Below, piece by piece: positions 26,547 through 33,738 of a stretch of 41,564 bases of DNA. The notes below the pieces were generated by a model that searched no databases, was not told the DNA's origin, and saw only the letters and a list, made by a program, of their open reading frames with translations. Within the stretch, counting starts at the first letter, position 1, and the number at the start of each line of letters is the position of its first letter. The stretch is from Pseudomonadota bacterium (GTDB lineage Bacteria; Pseudomonadota; Gammaproteobacteria; Burkholderiales; Sulfuriferulaceae): NCBI GenBank assembly GCA_021801025.1, contig JAJYYK010000016.1:1-41564 (forward strand), given 5' to 3'. Position numbers and translations under genes: made by a program.

Positions 26547-27665
26547 TTAACCATCCTTGAGCAGTTCTCGTGTGAGTGATGCAATCATCGCTTCTTCATC
26601 TGCCGGGATCACTAATATGGGTTTGGAGTCGGGTGTTGAAATGCGGGTTCCCAGTGGTTGGCCCGGCGCAAGGGTTTGATTCACCGTGGCATCAAGGTGC
26701 AACTGCAGGAAACCCAATTCCGCACAGATCGCCTCGCGAACACTGGCGGCATGTTCACCGATTCCGCCGGTGAATACCAGCGCATCAATGCCGCCGGTTT
26801 TTGCGGCCAGCGCCCCAATGGCGCCGCGTACATGGCGGCAAAAATAGTCCACTGCAAATCTTGCCGCATCAGTGCTGCTTTGGAGCAAGTCGTGCATGTC
26901 ATCGCTTTCGTTGTCAGACAAGGCCAGCAAACCCATTTCGTGATACACCAGATGGGTCAGTTCAGGCCCGGAAACCAGACCGGCCAAGGCCAGCATGACG
27001 CCGGGATCAAGATCGCCGGGGCGCGTGCCCATGGGAATGCCGCCTGCCGGGGTATAACCCATGGTGGTGTCCATAGAATGTAAATTTTCCAGTTGGCACA
27101 GGCTGGCACCATTGCCCAGGTGTGCGATGATGATTTTCCCCTGCGCGGCATCGCCCAATATCGCAGGTAATCGCTGAGAAATGTATTGGTAATTGATGCC
27201 ATGAAATCCGTAACGCCGCAGGCCAAAGTGACCGGGCAATGGCAAGCGCCACGCCAATTCCGGCATGCTGGTGTGGAATGCAGTATCAAAACAGGCCACT
27301 TGTGGTACGTGAAAGTGTTCGCGAGACAAATCCACCCCCAATAAATTGCCGGGCAGGTGCAGCGGTGCAAGGGGGATGAGATTGTTTAAACGTGTACGCT
27401 CGGCATCGTCAATCAAACGTGCGGAGTCGGTCGTTGACCCGCCATGCACCATGCGATGTCCCACCGCGTGGGGTCGCTTGTCCCCCAAGGCGTTCAGCAG
27501 TGCGGCAAACGCTTCACGGTGGTCATGTGGAAAGCCATGCCCAATGTGTTCATAACGAAAATTTTGTCGCTGTCCGTCAGGCAGAAACAGGCTGGCTTTG
27601 AGCGAGGATGAACCACTGTTAAGTACCAGCAGGGATTCGTTTAATGGCTTATTAAGCAAGATCAT
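26547..27665 (-). CDS. ackA: Acetate kinase (acetokinase family)
   Basis: 372 aa from ATG 27665; a TTG three codons upstream (27674) is also possible. It interconverts acetyl-P + ADP and acetate + ATP. Signatures: the N-terminal LLVLNSGSSSLKASLF, HRMVHGG, CFDTAFHTSMP with its catalytic Asp, FHGINYQYISQR, AHLGNGASLCQL, MDTTMGYTPAGGIPMGTRPGDLDP and TGGIGEHAASVRE. It is shorter than the ~400 aa of E. coli AckA, and several loops differ (for example AHLGNGASLCQL), so another short-chain acyl kinase is conceivable. It is divergent from the phosphotransacylase gene about 190 bp away, its natural partner. fba lies 148 bp downstream on the same strand. Confidence 0.88.
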   Translation of the reverse strand: MILLNKPLNESLLVLNSGSSSLKASLFLPDGQRQNFRYEHIGHGFPHDHREAFAALLNALGDKRPHAVGHRMVHGGSTTDSARLIDDAERTRLNNLIPLAPLHLPGNLLGVDLSREHFHVPQVACFDTAFHTSMPELAWRLPLPGHFGLRRYGFHGINYQYISQRLPAILGDAAQGKIIIAHLGNGASLCQLENLHSMDTTMGYTPAGGIPMGTRPGDLDPGVMLALAGLVSGPELTHLVYHEMGLLALSDNESDDMHDLLQSSTDAARFAVDYFCRHVRGAIGALAAKTGGIDALVFTGGIGEHAASVREAICAELGFLQLHLDATVNQTLAPGQPLGTRISTPDSKPILVIPADEEAMIASLTRELLKDG

Positions 27666-27814
27666 TCCATCCAATTGACAGTGACAGGATTCAGGACGTG
27701 CCGATATGACTATGCTAGCATGATGTGCTGGCTTACAATTACCTTGTTACGGATAATTTTAGCAACGGGTGTGAAAGGTGCGGATTCAAAACCGCCTGAT
27801 AGGAGTGCCGTGTC

Positions 27815-27859
27815 ATGAGTAAATTAACTGAAATATATTCAAATGGTTGTGCAAAGTGA
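27815..27859 (+). CDS. 14-codon leader ORF before the acyltransferase gene
   Basis: MSKLTEIYSNGCAK, with a strong AGGAG (27801-27805) 9 nt before its ATG. Its stop overlaps the next start as TGATG (27857-27861), and that next gene lacks its own SD. This is the arrangement of a translationally coupled leader peptide or small protein. No attenuator hairpin with a T run is evident. Confidence 0.45.
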   Translation: MSKLTEIYSNGCAK

Positions 27860-28782
27860 TGGGGGCGCCGATTGTCAGTCTCGATGAGGTGTTGCAGGAG
27901 GCGCGCGGTTTCGGGAATGCAGTGGCGGCAGCGGTGGTGGCCACTGATTCGCATGTACTGGACGTGGCACTGCTGGCCGCGCAACAAGGCTTGATTGCAC
28001 CCATATTAATTGGACGGCCTGATGAGGTGAAGTCTGCATGTGCCATACATGCGTGTCAGTACCCCGTTTTGGCAGCGCAAACCCCTGAACAGGCCGCATT
28101 GCTGGGCGTGCAGGAAGTCAAGCAAGGGCGCGCCAAAATGCTGATTAAGGGGCATATCCATACGTCTGAATTTTTGCATCCGATTCTGGCGGAATTGCGT
28201 CATGCAGAACGCCTGTCGCATGTGTTTGTGGGACAGATTTCTGGTTATCCCAAATTACTGTATATCACCGATGCCGCGATTAACATTGCGCCGGATTTGG
28301 TCACCAAAGTCGGGATTGTCAACAATGCGGTGAAATTGGCGCGGGCAATGGGCATTGAATGTCCCAAAGTGGCTGCCATTTCGGCCATAGAAACCATCAA
28401 CACCGCGATTCCCTCTACACTGGATGCCGCCTGCCTGGCTAAAATGGCTGGGCGGGGACAAATTGAGCATGTCATACTGGACGGCCCATTAGCTCTGGAT
28501 GATGCCATTTCAGCAGAAGCTTCGCAAATCAAGGGGATTAACAGTTCGGTAGCCGGTGATGTGGATATTTTACTCATGCCGGATTTGGTCAGTGGTAATG
28601 CGCTGTATAAAGCCATCACCTATTTTGCCGGTGCGCGCTTTGCCGGCATAGTGTTGGGTGCCAGCGTGCCTGTGGTCCTGACTTCTCGTGCAGACACGAT
28701 GGAAACCCATTTGGCATCCATTGCGCTGGCACGTGTTGCGCATGAGCGTATGCACCAACCATCAGGAAAGGATTTCAGATGA
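27859..28782 (+). CDS. Phosphate acetyl/butyryltransferase family enzyme
   Basis: 307 aa from ATG 27859 (TTG 27847 is the in-frame alternative). It is a single-domain phosphotransacylase that interconverts an acyl-CoA and an acyl phosphate. Seen: GLIAPILIGR near the N-terminus, GRAKMLIKGHIHTSEFLHPIL, ISGYPKLLYITDAAINIAPDL, VAAISAIETINTAIPSTLDA, VILDGPLALDDAISAEA, and GNALYKAITYFAGARFAGIVLGA. The length and these motifs suit the Ptb/short-Pta group, such as PduL-independent Pta domains of ~300 aa. The substrate (acetyl versus butyryl) cannot be set from sequence; ackA next door favours acetyl-P. It overlaps ppsA by 4 bp (ATGA). Confidence 0.85.
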   Translation: MGAPIVSLDEVLQEARGFGNAVAAAVVATDSHVLDVALLAAQQGLIAPILIGRPDEVKSACAIHACQYPVLAAQTPEQAALLGVQEVKQGRAKMLIKGHIHTSEFLHPILAELRHAERLSHVFVGQISGYPKLLYITDAAINIAPDLVTKVGIVNNAVKLARAMGIECPKVAAISAIETINTAIPSTLDAACLAKMAGRGQIEHVILDGPLALDDAISAEASQIKGINSSVAGDVDILLMPDLVSGNALYKAITYFAGARFAGIVLGASVPVVLTSRADTMETHLASIALARVAHERMHQPSGKDFR

Positions 28783-31211
28783 GTTCAAAAACTTATATTC
28801 GCTGGTTTAAAGAGATTGGTATCGACGATGTGCCATTGGTCGGCGGTAAGAATGCTTCGCTGGGAGAAATGTACCAAAACCTGACGGCGGAAGGGGTACG
28901 GGTTCCGAATGGGTTTGCGGTCACGGCAGAGGCCTATAATGATGTGCTGAAACACAATCAGGCCTGGCCGTTATTGCACGCAGCACTGGACGGACTTGAC
29001 CCCAATGACATGAAGCGTTTGCAAACAGGCGGCGCAAAAGCAAGGGAGATCATACTGGCTTGTGAATTGCCGGAGGATTTAAAGGCAGAAATTTTGCATG
29101 CCTATGCCCAACTCAAACAGGAATATGGCGAAACCATTTCACTGGCAGTGCGTTCTTCCGCCACGGCCGAGGATTCTCCAGAAGCCTCTTTTGCCGGACA
29201 AAACGATACCTACTTGAACATCAGCAGTGCAGAGGCCTTGTTGAGCGCTTACAAACGCTGCCTGGCGTCCAATTTCACCGACCGCTCTATCCATTACAAA
29301 TACGACAACGGATTCGATTATTATAAAGTTTATCTTTCGGTAGTGATCATGAAAATGGTGCGTAGCGACATTGGCGCCAGTGGGGTGATGTTTTCGCTGG
29401 ACACGGAAACAGGTTTCAAAGATGTTGTTTTCATCAACGCAGCCTTGGGGTTGGGCGAAAATGTGGTTCAGGGCACCATTGATCCGGACAGCTTTTATGT
29501 TCACAAGCCCAGTTTCAACAAGGGTTATCGTGCGGTGTTGAAACGCAGTCTGGGCAATAAAGAAAAAAAGATGATTTTTACCGACACGCTCAATACGGGC
29601 AATATTGCGGTGGAATACACCAGGAACATTGACACCGGCAGCGAAGAAAGAAATCATTTTTGCATCACGGATGCGGACGTCATGGTGCTGGCTGACTATG
29701 CCATCAAGGTTGAAAATCATTATTCAAAAAAAGCCGGTTTTTATAAACCCATGGACATGGAGTGGGCCAAGGACGGCGTGGACGGCCAGCTTTATATGGT
29801 ACAGGCGCGACCGGAGACCGTCGCCTCGCAAAAAAAAGGCAGCATCCTTGAGATTTATCAGCTCAAGGAAAAATCCAGGATGCTTCTTCAGGGTCATGCG
29901 GTCGGGACAAAAATCGGTACTGGAAAAGTGCATGTGATTCATGATGCAAAAAACCTCAGTGACTTTAAAGCGGGAGAAGTCCTGGTGGCCGATACCACGA
30001 CGCCAGACTGGGAACCCGTCATGAAAATGGCCGCTGCGATTGTCACGAATCGGGGAGGACGCACCTGTCATGCCGCCATCGTTTCACGCGAACTGGGTAT
30101 CCCCGCGCTGGTGGGCGCTGATAAGGCGACGGAAATACTCAAAAATGGTCAGGCAGTGACCATCAGTTGTGCCGAAGGCGAGACGGGGAATGTTTATGAA
30201 GGCATTCTGAAATTTGATATTCAGCACACGGATCTGAGCCAATTGGGGCACCCCAAAACAGCCATCATGATGAACCTGGGCAATCCGGATCAGGCATTCA
30301 GCCTCGCAGCGCTACCGGTGGACGGCATTGGACTGGCGCGTATGGAATTCATTATCAGCGAATACATCAAGGTGCATCCCATGGCGCTGAAACAGCCTGA
30401 AAAACTGGATGATGCCACCCGCGAGAAGATTGCCGCCCTCAGCATCGCTTACGATAATCCGGTTGATTTCTTCATTAAAACACTTGCCGAAGGGGTTGCC
30501 ACGATCGCCGCAGCGGTTTATCCCAAACCCTGTGTGGTGCGTATGAGCGATTTCAAAACCAATGAATACGCCACATTGTTGGGCGGTACATTTTTTGAAC
30601 CGGTAGAAAGCAATCCGATGCTTGGTTTTCGCGGTGCCTCGCGTTATACCCATCCTGCCTATGCGGAAGGCTTTGCACTGGAATGCGCGGCGATGAAGCG
30701 GGTTCGGGATGAGATGGGACTGACCAATGTGATCTTGATGATTCCGTTTTGCCGCCGCGTGCAGGAAGGCGAAAAAGTGCTGGCCGCCATGGCTGGGCAG
30801 GGGCTCAAACGCGGCGAAAACGGTTTGGAGATCTATGTCATGTGCGAGATTCCTAATAATGTCATTCAGATTGATGCTTTTGCCAAACTGTTCGACGGGT
30901 TCTCGATCGGCTCCAATGACCTGACCCAGCTCACCCTGGGCGTAGACCGCGACTCGGAAATTGTGGCCTTCGATTTTGATGAGCGCGACCCGGGTGTGAA
31001 AGAAATGATTCGTCTGGCTGTGGAAGGTGCAAGGCGCAATGGTCGCCACTCCGGTATCTGTGGACAGGCCCCATCCGACTATCCCGAGATGGCTGAATAC
31101 CTGGTCGAAATCGGGATTGACACCATGAGCCTGAATCCGGACACCGTGCTCAGTACCATCCAGCATGTGCTGGAGGTTGAAAAGCGCTTGTCGAAAAAAC
31201 AAAAGGCATAA
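28779..31211 (+). CDS. ppsA: Phosphoenolpyruvate synthase
   Basis: 810 aa. It converts pyruvate + ATP to PEP + AMP + Pi, the gluconeogenic entry. The N-terminal ATP-grasp domain has VPLVGGKNASLGEM (18-31) and VRSSATAEDSPEASFAGQ. The swivelling phosphohistidine domain carries His431 in GGRTCHAAIVSRELGIPALVG; the TCHAAI form fits PEP synthase better than pyruvate phosphate dikinase. The C-terminal PEP/pyruvate barrel has IGSNDLTQLTLGVDRD and the proton-relay Cys761 in SGICGQAPSD. It overlaps the acyltransferase gene by 4 bp, so acetyl-P metabolism and PEP formation are co-expressed. Next to fba, pfkB and the glycogen cluster it supports carbon flow back to sugar storage. Confidence 0.94.
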   Translation: MSSKTYIRWFKEIGIDDVPLVGGKNASLGEMYQNLTAEGVRVPNGFAVTAEAYNDVLKHNQAWPLLHAALDGLDPNDMKRLQTGGAKAREIILACELPEDLKAEILHAYAQLKQEYGETISLAVRSSATAEDSPEASFAGQNDTYLNISSAEALLSAYKRCLASNFTDRSIHYKYDNGFDYYKVYLSVVIMKMVRSDIGASGVMFSLDTETGFKDVVFINAALGLGENVVQGTIDPDSFYVHKPSFNKGYRAVLKRSLGNKEKKMIFTDTLNTGNIAVEYTRNIDTGSEERNHFCITDADVMVLADYAIKVENHYSKKAGFYKPMDMEWAKDGVDGQLYMVQARPETVASQKKGSILEIYQLKEKSRMLLQGHAVGTKIGTGKVHVIHDAKNLSDFKAGEVLVADTTTPDWEPVMKMAAAIVTNRGGRTCHAAIVSRELGIPALVGADKATEILKNGQAVTISCAEGETGNVYEGILKFDIQHTDLSQLGHPKTAIMMNLGNPDQAFSLAALPVDGIGLARMEFIISEYIKVHPMALKQPEKLDDATREKIAALSIAYDNPVDFFIKTLAEGVATIAAAVYPKPCVVRMSDFKTNEYATLLGGTFFEPVESNPMLGFRGASRYTHPAYAEGFALECAAMKRVRDEMGLTNVILMIPFCRRVQEGEKVLAAMAGQGLKRGENGLEIYVMCEIPNNVIQIDAFAKLFDGFSIGSNDLTQLTLGVDRDSEIVAFDFDERDPGVKEMIRLAVEGARRNGRHSGICGQAPSDYPEMAEYLVEIGIDTMSLNPDTVLSTIQHVLEVEKRLSKKQKA

Positions 31212-31254
31212 AGACAATTGTTGAATAAAGCCATTTTTTAACGAAATATGAGCA

Positions 31255-31280
31255 AGCGCAGTCATCGTGCAAAGGTCTCA
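31255..31280 (+). repeat. Half copy of the glk-glgC hairpin repeat
   Basis: AGCGCAGTCATCGTGCAAAG and the bases to 31280 match 13544-13569 with one mismatch. Only the 3' arm is present; the partner CCTTTGCACG is missing here. Confidence 0.5.
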
Positions 31281-31351
31281 CAATGTTATTGCGCAGATTC
31301 AAGCCAGAAGTGCGACTTTTCGGGGGGTGTCAAGTCGCGCACCTTTGGTAG

Positions 31352-31412
31352 GTCAGGCTTCAGCCTGACGCGGTGGTGTAGGATACAGCAGATTGTCGGG
31401 TTAAAACCCGAC
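31352..31412. repeat. Two REP-like palindromes downstream of ppsA
   Basis: GTCAGGCT-TC-AGCCTGAC (31352-31369) and GTCGGGTT-AA-AACCCGAC (31395-31412) are both perfect 8-bp stems, each followed by a G/C-rich GCGG or TGCGG. The paired arrangement is typical of REP/BIME-type elements. Together with the half repeat at 31255 they fill the 290-bp gap between ppsA and the HdeD-like gene. Confidence 0.55.
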
Positions 31413-31502
31413 CTGCGGTGTAAGCGGTGTTAATTGTATGGAAATGTCATATCGATGAACCGTAATTTAATTGCTTCTAAACCAGAAATCCAGGAGAAAA
31501 AA

Positions 31503-32036
31503 ATGAATATGCTGCCTGTCAATGAAAAAATGCTGGGGAAATTTGGTCCTTACACGCTGGTGACGGGTATCTTGCTGGTTATTCTGGGGACAGTCGGCAT
31601 CATATTCCCCATCATCATGTCCTGGGTAACCACTGTTTTTGTCGGCTGGTTATTGTTCATCGGTGGGGTTTTCTGGGCTGTTCACACTTACAATTACAGC
31701 CCGAAGCATGTGATTGACTGGCTCAAACCTGCCTTGTTGCTGATTACGGGGAGTCTGGTGCTGTTCTATCCTGTCTCCGGCGTGGCCGTAGTGGGTTTAT
31801 TGCTGGCTTTCTATCTGTTGCTGGATGCCGTGGGCAGTTTTGCCCTGGCTCAGTCGATTCACCCTGCCAGAGGTTGGGGGTGGATGGTTTTTAACGGCGT
31901 GATTTCGGCGCTGCTGGCCATATTGTTTCTGATTGGATGGCCAGCCACTTCCCTGTGGCTGGTGGGGCTGTATGTGGGCATTAGTCTGGTGTTCGATGGT
32001 TGGGCGTTGATCACCATTGGCTGGATGTCGCGTTGA
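31503..32036 (+). CDS. HdeD/DUF308-like membrane protein
   Basis: 177 aa from ATG 31503, with AGGAG 7 nt upstream; the frame stays open back to 31434 but has no SD there. Six short hydrophobic helices are packed in pairs (first at about 18-40, 45-65, then 75-95, 97-117, 127-147, 150-172), with Gly-rich turns, as in the HdeD acid-resistance membrane protein family. No catalytic motif is seen. HdeD-like proteins are linked to acid or stress tolerance in enterics, but a role here is not shown. It stands alone between repeats and the reverse transcriptase leader. Confidence 0.75.
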   Translation: MNMLPVNEKMLGKFGPYTLVTGILLVILGTVGIIFPIIMSWVTTVFVGWLLFIGGVFWAVHTYNYSPKHVIDWLKPALLLITGSLVLFYPVSGVAVVGLLLAFYLLLDAVGSFALAQSIHPARGWGWMVFNGVISALLAILFLIGWPATSLWLVGLYVGISLVFDGWALITIGWMSR

Positions 32037-32090
32037 CATATTAGGCCATCAGGCCGCTTGTCGACACTGGCATAGGGATTTGTGTTCACA

Positions 32091-32354
32091 TGGAATAAAA
32101 TCCTGTATATTCCAAATTGATGGTGTGCTGGTCAGACAACTATTCAGCCGTCTGTTTCGAGGGAGCTTGCTCCTTCGGGGCGGACAGATTCTGTTGAAGA
32201 AATTGCTTTGACAGATGGGGAAGTCGGACAGATTTCTCTGGAAAGATCTGACGTCAAGGCGGCTTCGCCGCCCCGCGCGTCATGCTCCACCCGCTGCTGT
32301 ACCCTTTGGTGTCTTGCGTGAATCATGACACCGATGGCCCTCTGGGCCCAAAGG
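32091..32354 (+). ncRNA. Candidate structured RNA (retron msr-msd?) upstream of the reverse transcriptase
   Basis: About 260 nt without an ORF but packed with hairpins: TGGAATA/TATTCCA (32091-32097 with 32108-32114); an interrupted stem around AGGGAGC/GCTCCTT (about 32150-32187); TCTGT/ACAGA; GGCGGC-TTC-GCCGCC (32258-32272) enclosed by TGACG/CGTCA (32249-32253 with 32278-32282); GGTGTC/GACACC (32308-32313 with 32327-32332); GGCCC-TCT-GGGCC (32336-32348). CGGACAGATT occurs twice (32181 and 32225). A retron's template RNA lies exactly here, just 5' of the RT. I could not identify a definite a1/a2 pair or branching G, so the retron assignment is inference. Confidence 0.4.
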
Positions 32355-32362
32355 AGAGGTGA

Positions 32363-33496
32363 ATGGAAACCCGGTCGGCACACCACCTTTTTAAACAGGC
32401 TGAAGCAACGCCCGGTGCTGAAAAGGCACAGCTGTTGCGGCAATACGCACAGAAGTTGATACATGCGAATTTGCCCGTTATTTTTTCGCTTCGGCATCTT
32501 TCCAGGATCGCCGGTATTGATTATCCCGTTCTCCGTGCCACAGCAGAGCGTCGTCGTGAATCAGAAAATTACCATATCTTTACGATCAAAAAACGTTCGG
32601 GCGGTCAACGTTTCATTCATGCCGTTTCAGCGCAACTGTTCGCCACACAGCAATTCATCAACGCCGGGATATTACAGAAGCTCGAACCTCATCCCGCTTC
32701 GTTCGCATTTCATCCGCAAGGCGGCATCCGGAAATGCGCGGCCATGCACTGCGGTGCACGCTGGATGTTTCAGTATGACTTGCAAAACTTCTTTTATGAC
32801 ATCAATGAAGTAGACGTCTTCCGCATTTTTCGGGATATCGGTTATCGCCCGTTGCTGGCGTTTGAGTTGGCGCGCATCTGCACCACCACACGATTGCCCG
32901 AACACCTCAAGGGGCTTTTGCAGCTGGCGGGCAAAGATCTTCATAAGGCTTATGCTTTTTATGCCGATCACAGCGGCTTAACGGGCGTGCTCCCTCAAGG
33001 TGCGCCCACCAGCCCCATGCTCAGCAATCTTGCGGCGAGAGCGCTGGATGAGGCGTTGACCGAATATGCCGGTCAACACGGTTTTGTCTACACGCGTTAC
33101 GCAGACGACATCACCTTGTCCGCAGGCCGTTTGCCCGAAGCCGTCTCTGCAGGACAGATCAATCGCGCCGTGATTGGCATCATCAGACATTGCAAGTTTA
33201 TTGAGAACGGGAAAAAGACCCGGGTTGCCGGTCCGGGGGCAAAAAAAATGGTGCTGGGCCTGCTCGTGGACGGTGAACATCCCAGGATTTCAAAAGAGAC
33301 TTACAAACGAATTGACCGACATCTCCACGCAACGCTGAAATACGGGCTGGCTGAAGTGGCCAGTCATGAGAAATTCGATTCACCGCTTGTTTTTTATCAC
33401 CATCTCGCCGGTCTGATTTCCTTTGTCAAAGATGTGGATCAAACGCGGTGGTCTGAGTTTAGTGCGCAATTTTCAAACATAAAGAAACCGGCTTGA
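32363..33496 (+). CDS. Retron-type reverse transcriptase
   Basis: 377 aa RNA-directed DNA polymerase. The N-terminal region (about 30-85) includes LPVIFSLRHLSRIAGI and FTIKKRSGGQRFIH, the start of retron-like RTs. RT motifs in order: HPASFAFHPQGGIRKCAAMHCG (the CAxxH replaces the usual NAxxH), FQYDLQNFFYDI with catalytic Asp139, LPQGAPTSPMLSNL with Gln212, YTRYADDITLS with the YADD box at 246-249, and VLGLLVDGEHPRIS in the thumb-proximal VTG-like region. There is no maturase X/HNH part, which speaks against a group II intron, and no fused effector. AAGGAGAGG precedes the ATG but is base-paired in the leader. Neighbours are transporters, so no partner effector is recognisable. Confidence 0.85.
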   Translation: METRSAHHLFKQAEATPGAEKAQLLRQYAQKLIHANLPVIFSLRHLSRIAGIDYPVLRATAERRRESENYHIFTIKKRSGGQRFIHAVSAQLFATQQFINAGILQKLEPHPASFAFHPQGGIRKCAAMHCGARWMFQYDLQNFFYDINEVDVFRIFRDIGYRPLLAFELARICTTTRLPEHLKGLLQLAGKDLHKAYAFYADHSGLTGVLPQGAPTSPMLSNLAARALDEALTEYAGQHGFVYTRYADDITLSAGRLPEAVSAGQINRAVIGIIRHCKFIENGKKTRVAGPGAKKMVLGLLVDGEHPRISKETYKRIDRHLHATLKYGLAEVASHEKFDSPLVFYHHLAGLISFVKDVDQTRWSEFSAQFSNIKKPA

Positions 33497-33738
33497 AGCA
33501 AGCAGGCGAAAACGCCCCGGCTTTGGCAGAGACATTCTGAACGTTAGCGTGAAATTTCGCGTCCTTCCTCCCCCGGGGGGAGAGGGCAATGAGTAAGAGG
33601 AAACGGGCATGGCGACTGTGCTGTTTCATCATTTGGGGCGGCGGTCGCCATGTGCGTTAGTTCAGGTGCAAATCAAAGGCTGGTACAGGGCAAAAAACGG
33701 TCCGTCAGATTTTCCGGAAGAGATCATTTACACAGGCT
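33497..33738. other. Gap between the RT and the P-type ATPase
   Basis: Contains a near-palindrome around GTGAAATTTCGCG (33549-33561) and a CTCCCCC/GGGGGGAG palindrome (33568-33582). A short frame starting at 33609 has a GAGGAAA before it but runs into the ATPase gene in another frame and shows no family features. Confidence 0.4.

Noticed and set aside
30312-31265. 317-codon open frame antisense to ppsA
   Set aside because: Fully antisense to the conserved C-terminal barrel of PEP synthase; a coding-strand shadow.
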